Below are positions 50,685-59,787 of a stretch of 64,000 bases of DNA, in pieces. Under the pieces are notes generated by a model. It did not search any database. It was not told the origin of the DNA and worked only from the letters and a program-made list of their open reading frames with translations. Each line of letters opens with the position of its first letter. Within the stretch, counting starts at the first letter, position 1. The stretch comes from VAZQ01 sp963739175 (GTDB lineage Bacteria > Pseudomonadota > Alphaproteobacteria > Rhizobiales > Xanthobacteraceae): the NCBI GenBank assembly GCA_963739175.1, contig CAVTZH010000001.1:186001-250000 (forward strand). Direction: 5' to 3'. The position numbers were made by a program, and so were the translations under genes.

Positions 50685-51533
50685 ATGAAACTCGCAAGCT
50701 ATGTCGTCGACGGCGCCGAGGCCTATGGCGTCGTCAAAGGCGACGGCGTCATCACCATGAACCACCGCTTCGGCGGGCATGCGGCGTCGCTGCGCGAGGC
50801 GCTCGCCGGCGGCCTGCTGCCGCAGATCAAGGAGGCGGCCGAGAACGCCAGCCCCGACCGCAAGCTGTCAGAAATCAAATTCCTGCCGGTGATCACCAAT
50901 CCCGAGCGGATCGCCTGCGCCGGCATCAACTATCGCTCGCATGCCAGCGAGACCGGGCGCGAGATCCCGAAGCAGCCCAGCATGTTTCTGCGGCTCACCG
51001 ACACGCTGGTGGGACACGAAGGCGAGATGATCCGGCCGTTGATCTCGACCCAGTTCGATTTCGAGGGTGAGCTCGCGGTGGTGATCGGCAAGGGCGGCCG
51101 CCACATCCCGATGGAGCGGGCGCTCGAGCATGTCGCCGGCTACACCTGTTTCGTGGACGGCAGCGTGCGCGACTTCCAGAAATTCTCGGTGACCTCGGGC
51201 AAGAATTTTCCCGGCACCGGCCCGCTCGGACCGTGGATGGTCACCACCGACGAAATCCCCGACCCGACCAAATTGACATTGATGACGCGCCTCAACGGCA
51301 AGGAGATGCAGCGCTCCGGCACCGACCTGCTGATCTATTCGATCCCGCACATCGTGGCGTTCTGCTCGGACTTCACCACGCTCGCACCCGGCGACGTGAT
51401 CGCGACCGGCACGCCGGAAGGCGTCGGCCACCGCCGCAATCCGCAGCTGTTCATGAAGGCCGGCGACGTGCTCGAGGTGGAGATCACCGGCATCGGCATG
51501 CTGCGGACGCGGATCGTGGATGAGAAGCCCTGA
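50685..51533 (+). CDS. fumarylacetoacetate hydrolase (FAH) family protein
   Basis: A 282-residue protein of the FAH/5-carboxymethyl-2-hydroxymuconate isomerase group: CAGINYRSHASETG, FDFEGELAVVIGKGGRHIP (metal-ligand Glu residues), YTCFVDGSVRDFQ, SGKNFPGTGPLGPWMVT, and IATGTPEGVGHRRNP. It probably hydrolyses or isomerises a ring-fission product such as fumarylpyruvate or an acylpyruvate, which would follow gentisate-type cleavage by the cupin at 32910-33830. GAGAGGGGC precedes the ATG at 50685. Confidence 0.9.
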   Translation: MKLASYVVDGAEAYGVVKGDGVITMNHRFGGHAASLREALAGGLLPQIKEAAENASPDRKLSEIKFLPVITNPERIACAGINYRSHASETGREIPKQPSMFLRLTDTLVGHEGEMIRPLISTQFDFEGELAVVIGKGGRHIPMERALEHVAGYTCFVDGSVRDFQKFSVTSGKNFPGTGPLGPWMVTTDEIPDPTKLTLMTRLNGKEMQRSGTDLLIYSIPHIVAFCSDFTTLAPGDVIATGTPEGVGHRRNPQLFMKAGDVLEVEITGIGMLRTRIVDEKP

Positions 51534-51548
51534 CGGCGGCACGAACCG

Positions 51549-51968
51549 CTACAGCATCTTCCGCATCGACGGCACGGCATGCAACGCATAGCCAAGCGCC
51601 TCATAGAATCTGATCGCCTCCGGCCTCGCGTCGAGAAAGACGGAGTTCATGCCGCGCGCTCGCGCATCCGCTTCGGCATAATCCATCAATGCCCGGCCTC
51701 CGCCTAACTTGCGATCCCTTTCATCGACGACAATGTCGTCGATGTGCAAATGCGGGCCGCGCACCAGCGTGTGCACCGGCCGCATCCCGAGGACGCCGAC
51801 AAGGCGGCCATCTCTGAATGCGCCGACAAGTTCGTAGCCGCTGTGACTCTGGCGCCGCGCCCGGCGAAGGAACTCCTCCGCGTCGAGGTGCGGACGCAAC
51901 TGCGCGACGAGCGGGAAAATCCCCGCCCATTCGCGCGGCTCGAGGCGGCGGATCTGGAATTGACCCAT
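51549..51968 (-). CDS. GNAT-family N-acetyltransferase
   Basis: A 139-residue GNAT fold with acetyl-CoA motif A HIDDIVVDERDRKLGGGRALMDYAEADARARG and the end FYEALGYALHAVPSMRKML. The substrate is unknown. It converges on the FAH gene (16 bases between stops) and follows the 51995-52990 binding-protein gene, 26 bases away on the same strand. Confidence 0.88.
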   Translation of the reverse strand: MGQFQIRRLEPREWAGIFPLVAQLRPHLDAEEFLRRARRQSHSGYELVGAFRDGRLVGVLGMRPVHTLVRGPHLHIDDIVVDERDRKLGGGRALMDYAEADARARGMNSVFLDARPEAIRFYEALGYALHAVPSMRKML

Positions 51969-51994
51969 GGACTTCGTCCATCTTATTGCTTGCG

Positions 51995-52990
51995 CTACGG
52001 AACGAACGCTTCCGTATAGAGCCCGTCATAGCTCTTGAGCCGGTCCTCCGGGCGCAACAGCCCGGCCTCGACATTGTAGCGCTCGCCGTTCTCGAGCGCG
52101 GCGCGCACCATCACCGGCCGCGCCGGCGTCGCCTTGCGAATCTGCTCGAAGCCCAACGCAAACACCTTGTCGTCGAGCGTGGGGAACCGCTTCTTCAAGA
52201 TCGCCATCGCCTCGGCCGGATGGTCGCGCAGGAAGACCGCGGCTTCCGTGAGCGCGCGGCCCATCTTTTCGCACACGCTCCTGCGCTTCTCGCAGGTCGC
52301 GGGCTGCGTGATGATGCTCGCCATGCCGAACGGCACCATGTCGGGCGGATCGCCGTCGGCGCCGCTCGCGATGACGACCGCCTCGCCGTCGAGCACCGGC
52401 CCGATCGGCCACGGCATCGACATCGCGAAGCCGTCGATCTGCTTCGCCTTGAACGCCGCGAGCGCGGCCGGCGGCGCCATCGGCGAGATGCGGAAGTCGG
52501 TCGCGGTATCGAGCCCGGCGCGTTTCGCCAGCAGCAGCGGAAAGCCATGCAGGATCGATCCGATGGCGTCGACCGCGATGGTGCGCCCCTTGAGCGCGCG
52601 GATGCGGTCGTTGAGCGGCGCTTTCGGATCGAAATTCGGCACCAGGTCCTTGCGCAGGATGATCTGCACCACCGGCCGTTCGAGCGGATTGGCGATCGAC
52701 AGGAGCCGCTGACCCTTGGACGCCGCGCGCGTCTGCACCACCGCCGAAGCGAGCGCGAAATCGGCGCTGCCGGAGATCACCGCGTTGGTCGCGCCCGGAC
52801 CGGCGATCACCAGCCCCTTCACCTTGAGCCCGTTCTTGGCATAGAAGCCGCGATCCTCGGCGAGATAGCCGGCGGAGAACGTGAGCGCGATGTTGGGATA
52901 GGCGAAGGTGATCTCGTCGGCCTGTTGCGCCGGCGCGGCGGCCGGCACGAGCACACCGGCGAGGACGAGTGCAAAGAGCGGCCGTCGCAT
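51995..52990 (-). CDS. NMT1/SsuA-like exported ABC substrate-binding protein
   Basis: A 331-residue protein with a signal peptide MRRPLFALVLAGVLVPAAAPAQ and an NMT1/THI5-like body: ITFAYPNIALTFSAGYLAEDRGFYAKNGL, GPGATNAVISGSADFALAS, IRALKGRTIAVDAIG and FKAKQIDGFAMSMPWP. It is the best receptor candidate for the two-permease importer at 47949-50571, though it is encoded on the opposite strand. The ATG at 52990 is chosen because it opens the signal peptide. Confidence 0.88.
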   Translation of the reverse strand: MRRPLFALVLAGVLVPAAAPAQQADEITFAYPNIALTFSAGYLAEDRGFYAKNGLKVKGLVIAGPGATNAVISGSADFALASAVVQTRAASKGQRLLSIANPLERPVVQIILRKDLVPNFDPKAPLNDRIRALKGRTIAVDAIGSILHGFPLLLAKRAGLDTATDFRISPMAPPAALAAFKAKQIDGFAMSMPWPIGPVLDGEAVVIASGADGDPPDMVPFGMASIITQPATCEKRRSVCEKMGRALTEAAVFLRDHPAEAMAILKKRFPTLDDKVFALGFEQIRKATPARPVMVRAALENGERYNVEAGLLRPEDRLKSYDGLYTEAFVP

Positions 52991-53077
52991 TGTTCTTCTC
53001 CCGAGAGCGTTTCCGGCAACGATCTTGGCCGCTGGCGTGCAAGAAGCCAAGGCGGCATAAACATGCCCTCTCGTTTT

Positions 53078-53166
53078 CGTCATGGCCGGGCTTGTCCCGG
53101 CCATCCACGTCTTGTTAGTTCGCTGATCGAAGACGTGGATGCCCGGCACAAGGCCGGGCATGACGC
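53078..53166. repeat. palindromic intergenic repeat, family B copy 2
   Basis: CGTCATGGCCGGGCTTGTCC ... GACGTGGATGCCCGGCACAA GGCCGGGCATGACGC arms in the divergent gap between the NMT1-like gene and the dehydrogenase gene. It lies where promoters for both would be expected. Confidence 0.88.
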
Positions 53167-53181
53167 TGAGCAAGGGCGCCG

Positions 53182-54126
53182 ATGCCATCCGAAGTTCTGA
53201 TCAAAGGCCGCGACGCGGCATTCTTCGCCGAGCGGCTCGCCAAGGCCCTGCCCGACCTGCGCTTCCATGCCGCACGCGATCCCGCCGAGGCGCTGGCGAA
53301 ATGCGCCAACGCCGACATCCTGATCATCCGCACCGACGAGATTTTTGCCGAGCTGGTCGACCGCATGCCGAAGCTGCGGCTGATCCAGGCGCTGACCACC
53401 GGCACCGACCACATCCAGGCGCTGCCCAATCTCGGCAAGCATGTCACGCTCGCGGCCGCGCGCGGCTTCCACGGCCCGCAGATGTCGGAGCTCGCCTTCA
53501 TCTTCCTGCTGCACTTCACGCGCGATTTCCGCGATCTCTTTGCCACGCAAGTTGCCCATCGCTGGAACCGGGTCGAGCAGAGCCTCCTGGTCGACCGCAC
53601 CGCGGTGATCGTCGGGGTCGGCTCGATCGCCGAAGACCTGGCGCAGAAGTGCAAGGTGTTCGGCATGCGTACCGTGGGGGTGAGCGACGGCCGCAAGGAG
53701 GCGCCCTACTTCGACGCGATCCTGCCGCGCGCCAAGCTCAACGAGGCGGCGGCGCAGGCGGACTTCCTGATCGTCTTGATCCCGCACACCAAGGAGACGA
53801 CCGACCTCATCGGCGAGAGCGTGTTCAACGCGATGAAGCCGTCGGGCGTGCTGATCAACATCGCGCGCGGCGGCGTGGTCGACGAGGACGCGCTGATCGC
53901 GGCGTTGCGCGCGGGAAAGATCCGCGGCGCCGGGCTCGACGTGTTCAAGGTCGAGCCGTTGCCGAAGGAAAGCCCGCTCTGGGATATGCCGAACGTGTTC
54001 ATCACCTCCCATGTCGGCGGCATGGCCGACACCTATGGCGATCAGGTGATGCCGCTGCTCGTCGACAACTTGCGCGCATTCACAAATGGACAACAGGAGC
54101 GCGTGCGTTTCATTGTGAAAAGGTAG
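53182..54126 (+). CDS. D-2-hydroxyacid dehydrogenase family protein
   Basis: A 314-residue NAD(P)-dependent dehydrogenase. It has the Rossmann VIVGVGSIAEDLAQKCKVFG (about 147), catalytic Arg in NIARGGVVDEDAL, Glu in GLDVFKVEPLP and His in ITSHVGGMAD. The second Gly of the usual GxGxxG is replaced (GVGSIA), which is common. It reduces a 2-ketoacid or oxidises a D-2-hydroxyacid; the substrate is unknown. It is followed by an M24-fold gene on the same strand. Confidence 0.9.
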   Translation: MPSEVLIKGRDAAFFAERLAKALPDLRFHAARDPAEALAKCANADILIIRTDEIFAELVDRMPKLRLIQALTTGTDHIQALPNLGKHVTLAAARGFHGPQMSELAFIFLLHFTRDFRDLFATQVAHRWNRVEQSLLVDRTAVIVGVGSIAEDLAQKCKVFGMRTVGVSDGRKEAPYFDAILPRAKLNEAAAQADFLIVLIPHTKETTDLIGESVFNAMKPSGVLINIARGGVVDEDALIAALRAGKIRGAGLDVFKVEPLPKESPLWDMPNVFITSHVGGMADTYGDQVMPLLVDNLRAFTNGQQERVRFIVKR

Positions 54127-54129
54127 ATC

Positions 54130-54220
54130 GTAGCCCGCATGGAGCGAAGCGTAATGCGGGACAAACCAACACGTTGGCACTGACGGCCCCCGGATTTCGC
54201 TTCGCTCCATCCGGGCTACA
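54130..54220. repeat. inverted intergenic repeat, family E
   Basis: TAGCCCGCATGGAGCGAAGC and its near-complement GCTTCGCTCCATCCGGGCTA flank about 50 bases. This type (GTAGCCCGGATGGAGCGAAG) is common between genes in many proteobacteria. Confidence 0.82.
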
Positions 54221-54241
54221 AGGAAGTACAAAGAGGAAAAC

Positions 54242-55433
54242 ATGTCCGCCATCGAACGCGTCGAATTCCCGACCTCCATGCAAGAGCTCGAGCGGCGCTG
54301 GGCCGCCGTGCGCAAGGAGATGGAGGCGCGCAACATCGACGCGCTGATCACGCAGAATTCGAGCGACTGGCTCGGCGGCTACGTCAAATGGTTCACCGAC
54401 GTGCCGGCGCACAACGACTATCCGCGCAACGTGATCTTCTACCGCGACGACCTGATGACCGTGGTGGAGATGGGCCACAAGGACCGGCGCGACTCGCTCG
54501 GCGGCAGGGACCCGCTCAATCCCGGCGTCGGCGAATGGGTGTTCAGCCCGTCGTTCTACTCGGTCGGCTACACCCACGCGTATGACGGCGAGCTGGTCGC
54601 GGGCGAGCTCAAGCGCCGCGGCTGCAAGACCGTCGGCTGGATCGGCAAGGGGCGCCTGCAGTACGACCTCGTGCGCGTCACCGAGGAGCAGGCCGGCAAC
54701 GTCGAAATTCGTCGACGCCAGCGACTGGGTCGACCGCATCAAGGCGATCAAGAGCGCGGAGGAGATCGCGCTGATCCGCAAGGCCGCTGCCATGCAGGAC
54801 GCGCAGTGGGCGGCGATCCTGCCCAAGATCAAGCCCGGCATGCGCGACAGCGAGCTGACCGCGCTCGCGCAATACGAGGGCGAGCTGCTCGGCAGCCAGC
54901 AGGGCCTGTTCCGCTGCTCGTCGGCGCCGCTCGGGGAGCCGGCGGTGCTGCGCGGGCGGCACTATCAAGGCCGTACGATGAAACAGGGCGACTACATGAC
55001 ACTGCTGATCGAGAACAACGGCCCCGGCGGCCACTACGCGGAGCTGGCGCGTACCTTCGTGCTCGGCAAGGCGTCACAGGAATTGCGCGACGCCTTCGCG
55101 GTCGTGGTCGACGCGCAGAAGCACACCGTGAAGAACCTCAAGATCGGCGCGCGGCCGGCCGACATCTATGCGAGCCACAACGACTACATGAAGAGCCGCG
55201 GCGCGCCGCCGGAGACGCGGCTCTTCGGGCATAGTCAAGGCTACGACCTGGTCGAGCGCCCGCTCCTGCGCGACGACGAGACCATGCCGCTCGCCGCCAA
55301 CATGAACATGGCGGTGCATCCCGGCTTCTTCAAACCGACCAATTTCGCCTTCATCTGCGACAACTTCCTGATCAAGGAAGATGGCACGGTCGAACACCTG
55401 CACAAGAGCGAGCAGAAGATCTGGGAGTTGTAG
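54242..55433 (+). pseudogene. M24 (creatinase/aminopeptidase P fold) family protein with a +1 frameshift
   Basis: The N-terminal creatinase-like domain (RWAAVRKEMEARNIDALITQNSSDWLGGYVKWFTD) runs to NV, where an extra G (GTC|G|AAATTC near 54704) shifts the frame. The catalytic pita-bread domain continues KFVDASDWVDRIKAIKSAEEIALIRKAA ... FGHSQGYDLVERPLL ... NFLIKEDGTVEHLHKSEQ. Repaired length is about 396 residues. The aminopeptidase metal ligands are missing: the usual DxG...D motif reads ENNGPGGHYAELART, so a non-metal M24 enzyme (creatinase or DddP-like lyase or hydrolase) is more likely than a peptidase. Confidence 0.75.
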
Positions 55434-55440
55434 GCCGTCC

Positions 55441-55899
55441 TCACTTCTGCGCGGGCGGCGGCGGCCGCAGCGACGAATGATGGTGCGCGATCAGCCACTC
55501 GTTGCCCTGCTTCACCAGAACGATCGTGAAGCGCGCAGGCTCCGGAATGAGCTTGCCGTCGCGGTTGCGCATGAAGTCATTAAAACCGACGACCAGCAGC
55601 GTCGAGTCGTTGAGAGCCATGAGCTGATGCTCCCGGAACTCGACCTTGTTTCCGGTGTTGACGACGACCGTGAAGTATTTCGTGATCGCATCCCGGCCCA
55701 CGGTGACGTTGTTGCTGCGCGTGCCGTGCAGAATCGCGTTCGATGCGTACAGCCTCGCGACCGCAACGTTGTCATTGGCGTCGTAGGCCGCCTTCCATTT
55801 GGCGAACACCGCCGCAGCATCGTCGGCGGGCGCGGCGGAAATCTGCATCGGAGCAAGAGCAAAAATCGCGACCAGTAGTGCACGTCCAAATGCCAGCAT
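55441..55899 (-). CDS. exported NTF2/SnoaL-fold (DUF4440-like) protein
   Basis: A 152-residue protein with a signal peptide (MLAFGRALLVAIFALAPMQISAAP) and a cone-shaped NTF2-like domain: AAVFAKWKAAYDANDNVAVARLYASNAILHGT ... TVVVNTGNKVEFREHQLMALND ... FTIVLVKQGNEWLIAHHHSSLRP. The terminal WxIxHHHSS is typical of SgcJ/EcaC/DUF4440 relatives. The ligand or reaction is unknown. It converges on the M24-fold gene (7 bases between stops). Confidence 0.85.
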   Translation of the reverse strand: MLAFGRALLVAIFALAPMQISAAPADDAAAVFAKWKAAYDANDNVAVARLYASNAILHGTRSNNVTVGRDAITKYFTVVVNTGNKVEFREHQLMALNDSTLLVVGFNDFMRNRDGKLIPEPARFTIVLVKQGNEWLIAHHHSSLRPPPPAQK

Positions 55900-56108
55900 A
55901 ACGCTTCCTCCCGATCTGAAATCTATTGAGTGTTCTCTGGTTATTGTTGCTTTGGATCATAGCAGGGCGTTCAACCCCGTTTCCAAAGCTGAGATGCGAC
56001 AACTTGCTGCGGATGCCACAGCGGTCCGTCCTCGATGGGTAGTGGATTGCGCAATGCAACTCGACGCTTCATGCTGGGGACATTGCTGTCTCGGGGAGAA
56101 GAAACGAC

Positions 56109-57244
56109 GTGCCTCAACAACACAAGATCGCCCGCGTCCATGCCATGCCGCTGCGCATCCTCAGCGAGCTTCGGCTGGCTCGGCGTCAAGCGCGCAGAAC
56201 GCCGCCTCCGCCTGCTTCGTCGAGGTCGAGACCGACACCGGGCTGAAGGGCCACGGCATCACCCAGCATTCCGACTCGGCTGCGGTCGCGGTGCAGATCA
56301 ACAATGTCGGGCCGAAACTTCATGGCCTCGACCCGCTCAACAACGAGCGCATCTGGCATGTGCTGTACTGGACGCTCTCGGGCGGCGCGCAGGTGCAATA
56401 TGCGAGCTGGGCGATCTCGGCGCTCGACACCGCGATCTGGGACATCAAGGGCAAGGCGCTCGGCGCGCCGATCTGGAAGCTGCTCGGCGGCGCGCGCGAC
56501 AAGGTGCAGGCCTACGCCACCATCGGCGTGCCCGGCGCCGACATCGAGCAGCTCTGCGAAGCGGCGCGGCGGCTGGTGGCGATGGGCTTCAAGTGCCTGA
56601 AGACGCAGGTCGGCCGTCCCGGCCTCGACAACCTGCGCGGCCAGAAGCCGATGATCGAGATCGTGCGCAACGACGCGCGCCGCATCAAGGCGCTGCGCGA
56701 GGCGATCGGCGACGAGATCGAGATCGGCATCGACGCGCAGTGCCGGCTCGACCTCTCGCACGCGATGGAGCTGGTGCGGCTGATCGAGCCCTATCACGTA
56801 GGCTTCTTCGAGGAGCCGCTGGTGCAGAACGACGTGCTCTTGATGGCCGACATGCGCCGGCGCTGCCGAATGCCGATCCACGCCGGCCAGGCCGAGGGCT
56901 TGGGCTTCCGCTTCCGCGATATGCTGCTGGCCAACGCGATCGACGTGCTGCAGCCGAACGTCTCGGTCACCGGCGGCATCACCAATTGCGTGCGCGTGGC
57001 GGGGCTCGCCTCCGCGTTCAACGTGCCGATCAACGGCGGCGGCTATTTCTGGCACAATATGCACGTGCAGGCGGGCTGCGCCGCCGGCACCACGCTCGAA
57101 TACCAGACCGCGGCGGTAAAGACCTGCGAGGCGATCTTCACCGGCATGCCGCCGCTGGAGAAGGATTGGCTCACGCTGCCGGACACGCCCGGCCTCGGCT
57201 TCGATCCGAAGCCGGAGATGATCAAGGAATTCACGGTGAAGTAG
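56109..57244 (+). pseudogene. enolase-superfamily (mandelate racemase type) protein, frameshifted N-terminus
   Basis: A GTG at 56109 with GGGGAGAAG ahead opens MPQQHKIARVHAMPLRILSE. The frame then changes near 56170 (to FGWLGVKR) and again near 56200 (to QNAASACFVEVETDTGLKGHG); each fits one inserted base. From there the barrel is intact to the stop: SWAISALDTAIWDIKGKALG, metal ligands in GIDAQCRLD and FFEEPL, and the third-ligand region IHAGQAEG. It resembles sugar-acid dehydratases or racemases of the mandelate racemase group; the Lys-x-Lys base motif is not complete (LKTQVG). The longer open frame from 55799 is not the natural start. Confidence 0.72.
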
Positions 57245-57285
57245 TGCGGCACCGAGGAACAATAAGATGAAAGTGCAGACTCTCC

Positions 57286-57374
57286 TCCGCTCATTCCCGC
57301 GCAAGCGGGAATCCAGGCTTACAGCTCCATCAGAAAGGATTCTGGGTCCCCGCTTTCGCGGGGACGAGCGGAGG
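57286..57374. repeat. palindromic intergenic repeat, family A copy 3
   Basis: CTCCGCTCATTCCCGCGCAA ... TTCGCGGGGACGAGCGGAG arms. Its right end supplies GCGGAGG immediately in front of the GTG start of the next gene. Confidence 0.9.
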
Positions 57375-57377
57375 CTG

Positions 57378-58393
57378 GTGCGCACGCTTTGTACCGCAAG
57401 CATCATCGCTGCTTGCAGCGCCGGCGCATGGCGCAGTCCTCGGTCGAGAATTTCTACCGCGGCCAGACCGTGCGGATCGTGGTCGCGTCCGGTCCGTCCG
57501 GCGGCTTCGACACCTTCGCGCGGCTTCTTGCACGTCACCTGAGCCGCTTCGTCCCCGGCAACCCAACCTTCGTGGTGCAGAACATGCCGGGCGCCGGGGG
57601 GCTGCGCGCCGCCGGTTATATCGCCAAGGTCGCCGCGCCCGACGGGCTCACCTTCGCCGCGGTGCAGGGCGGCATGGTCAAGGCGCCGCTGCTCGGCCTT
57701 GTCGGCGCCGACTACGACTCGACCAGGCTGCGGTGGATCGGCAACCTCAACAGCGAGGTGCATGTCTGCGTGGCCTGGCACACCTCGGGCCTGACCACGA
57801 TCAAGGAGGCGATGCAGAAGGAGCTGATCGTCGGCGCTTCCACGGGCGCCGACTCCGAGCTGGCGCCCAACGCGTTCAACAACCTGCTCGGGACCAAGTT
57901 CAAGATCATCCCCGGCTACCAGGACGGGCCGCGCATCCTGCTCGCGATGCAGCGCGCGGAGGTGCTCGGCCGCTGCGGCTGGTCATGGTCGTCGGTGGTC
58001 TCGCAGCATCCGGAATGGGTCAGGGACAAGACCGTCAGCACGCTGGTGCAGTGGCCGACGAAGCATGCCGACCTGCCGAACCTGCCGCTGGCGCAGGACC
58101 TCGCGACCAGCAATGACGACCGGCAGGCGATCGACTTCCTGTTCGGACACCTCGTGATGTCGCGCTCCTATGTGCTGCCGGCCGACGTGCCGGCCGAGCG
58201 GCTCAACGCGCTGCGCGCGGGCTTCGACGCCATGGTCAAGGACAAGGCCGTGCAGGCGGATTTCGTCAAGGCCAACCACGAGCTGGCGCCGACGTCGGGC
58301 GCCGACATCAACGCGCTGGTCGACCGGATCTACGCAACGCCGAAGCACGTCATCGACAAGGCACTGACCGCGATCGCGAGCGCGAAGCGGTAA
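57378..58393 (+). pseudogene. Bug/TctC-like solute-binding protein with a frameshift in the signal peptide
   Basis: The GTG at 57378 opens the signal-like VRTLCTASIIAACSAGAW. One base then seems to be missing (GGCGCATG|GCGCAG near 57430), after which the mature protein AQSSVENFYRGQTVRIVVASGPSGGFD continues intact to the stop. It includes VPGNPTFVVQNMPGAGGLRAAGYIAKVAAPDG and FKIIPGYQDGPRILLAMQRAEVLGRCG. It is a divergent Bug subgroup, close to the partial gene at the right edge (63119-64000). Without a signal peptide the internal start MAQSSVENFY would give a cytoplasmic protein. Confidence 0.72.
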
Positions 58394-58541
58394 ATTAGCG
58401 CCGAGTGCCACCCGGGGGGCGAGGTGTAGCGCTGGTCCATCGTCGCGGCGTTTCGCTTGTCGCCAGCGGCGGGCCTGATTTAAGATTGCGACAGGGGCCG
58501 TATCCATCACAACACGGCGCCAAATGTTGTCGGGGGATGCC

Positions 58542-59525
58542 ATGTCGGCAATCCGGATTGCGATGTTCAGCCTTCTGGCCGCCGGCGCGGCGGCCGCCAC
58601 GGCGTCCGCCGCAACCGCACAGACCTTTCCCAGCCGACCCATCACCATTGTGGTGCCAAACCCGCCGGGCGGCATCACTGACATCATCGCCCGGACTCTG
58701 GCCGCGCGCCTGAGCGAGACCTGGAAACAGCAGGTCATCGTCGAGAACAGGCCGGCCGGCGCGGGCACCGTGGGCATCGGCGGTGTCGCCAAAGCCGCGC
58801 CCGATGGGCATACGCTGCTGGTCGCAGCCGATTCCGCCTTCGTCACGACGCCGCACAGTCATGGCAAGCTGCCATACGACCCGCTCAACGATTTTGCCCC
58901 GATCACAGGCCTCGGCATCAGTCCGCAGGCGCTGATCGTGAACCCGTCGGTGCCGGCGAAGTCGCTCGGGGAGCTCGTGGCGCTTGGAAAGCAGAAGCCC
59001 GGCGGCTTGAACTACGGGACGTTCGGCGTCGCGACGAGCGGTCACCTCAATATCGTTCTGATCGAAAGCCTGACAGGCGCCAAGTTCACGCCGGTTCACT
59101 ATCGTGGTGCGGCACCGGGCCTGAACGACACGATTGCCGGCCACATCCAGATGATGATCGTGAGCATCGGACTGGTCGTGCAGTCGTGGCAGGCGGGCAA
59201 GCTTCGGGTGCTCGGGTTCGGCAGCAACAAACGCATCGAGCGTTTTCCCGAGGTGCCGACGCTCGCGGAAAGCGGCCTGCCGGGCTACGAAGCGGGCTCG
59301 TGGTACGGCCTCGTCGCCCCCAGGGGCACGCCGCGCGAGATCGTCGACAAGCTCAACGCCGAAGCGCGGCGCGTCCTCGAAGATCCGCAGACTCGCGAGC
59401 GCGTTCTGGAGCCGAGCTTCATCTTTTCGATTGCAAGCTCGCCGGACGACTTCGCCGAGCGCATGAAACGCGACAGCGTCAAGTGGGGCAAGGTCATCCG
59501 CGACGCCAACATCAAGGCGGAATAG
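58542..59525 (+). CDS. Bug/TctC-family solute-binding protein
   Basis: A 327-residue periplasmic binding protein with a signal peptide ending ATAQ, TFPSRPITIVVPNPPGGITD and VENRPAGAGTVGIGGVAKAAPDG. The ATG at 58542 (MSAIRIAM) has GGGGGATG ahead and is preferred to one six codons upstream. Intact, orphan (no TctAB). Confidence 0.92.
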   Translation: MSAIRIAMFSLLAAGAAAATASAATAQTFPSRPITIVVPNPPGGITDIIARTLAARLSETWKQQVIVENRPAGAGTVGIGGVAKAAPDGHTLLVAADSAFVTTPHSHGKLPYDPLNDFAPITGLGISPQALIVNPSVPAKSLGELVALGKQKPGGLNYGTFGVATSGHLNIVLIESLTGAKFTPVHYRGAAPGLNDTIAGHIQMMIVSIGLVVQSWQAGKLRVLGFGSNKRIERFPEVPTLAESGLPGYEAGSWYGLVAPRGTPREIVDKLNAEARRVLEDPQTRERVLEPSFIFSIASSPDDFAERMKRDSVKWGKVIRDANIKAE

Positions 59526-59572
59526 CCCAACGCACGATGCGCTAGAGCCGTTCCCACCTGCAACGGGTCTCT

Positions 59573-59647
59573 CTCCGCTCATTCCCGCGCAAGCGGGAAT
59601 CCAGTCTCGACCTAGCCTGGGTCCCCGCTTTCGCGGGGACGAGCGGG
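59573..59647. repeat. palindromic intergenic repeat, family A copy 4
   Basis: CTCCGCTCATTCCCGCGCAA ... TTTCGCGGGGACGAGCGGG arms. A half copy (CGCTCGTCCCCGCGGG) follows at about 59707. Confidence 0.9.
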
Positions 59648-59787
59648 AGAGAGCGAGTCAACTCAACTGGGAAATGCGCTAGATTCGAGCTGCGTCGACA
59701 GCACCCGCTCGTCCCCGCGGGCCCGCGCATGCACAAAAGATTCGGCTCGGGCACCTCAAGGTGACGGAGATAGATTGCGTCTCGCTG

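Noticed and set aside
57267..57542. A 91-codon frame running through a palindromic repeat (MKVQTLLRSFPRKRESRL...)
   Set aside because: The FPRKRESR / GPRFRGDER text is the standard translation of this repeat family and not a real protein.
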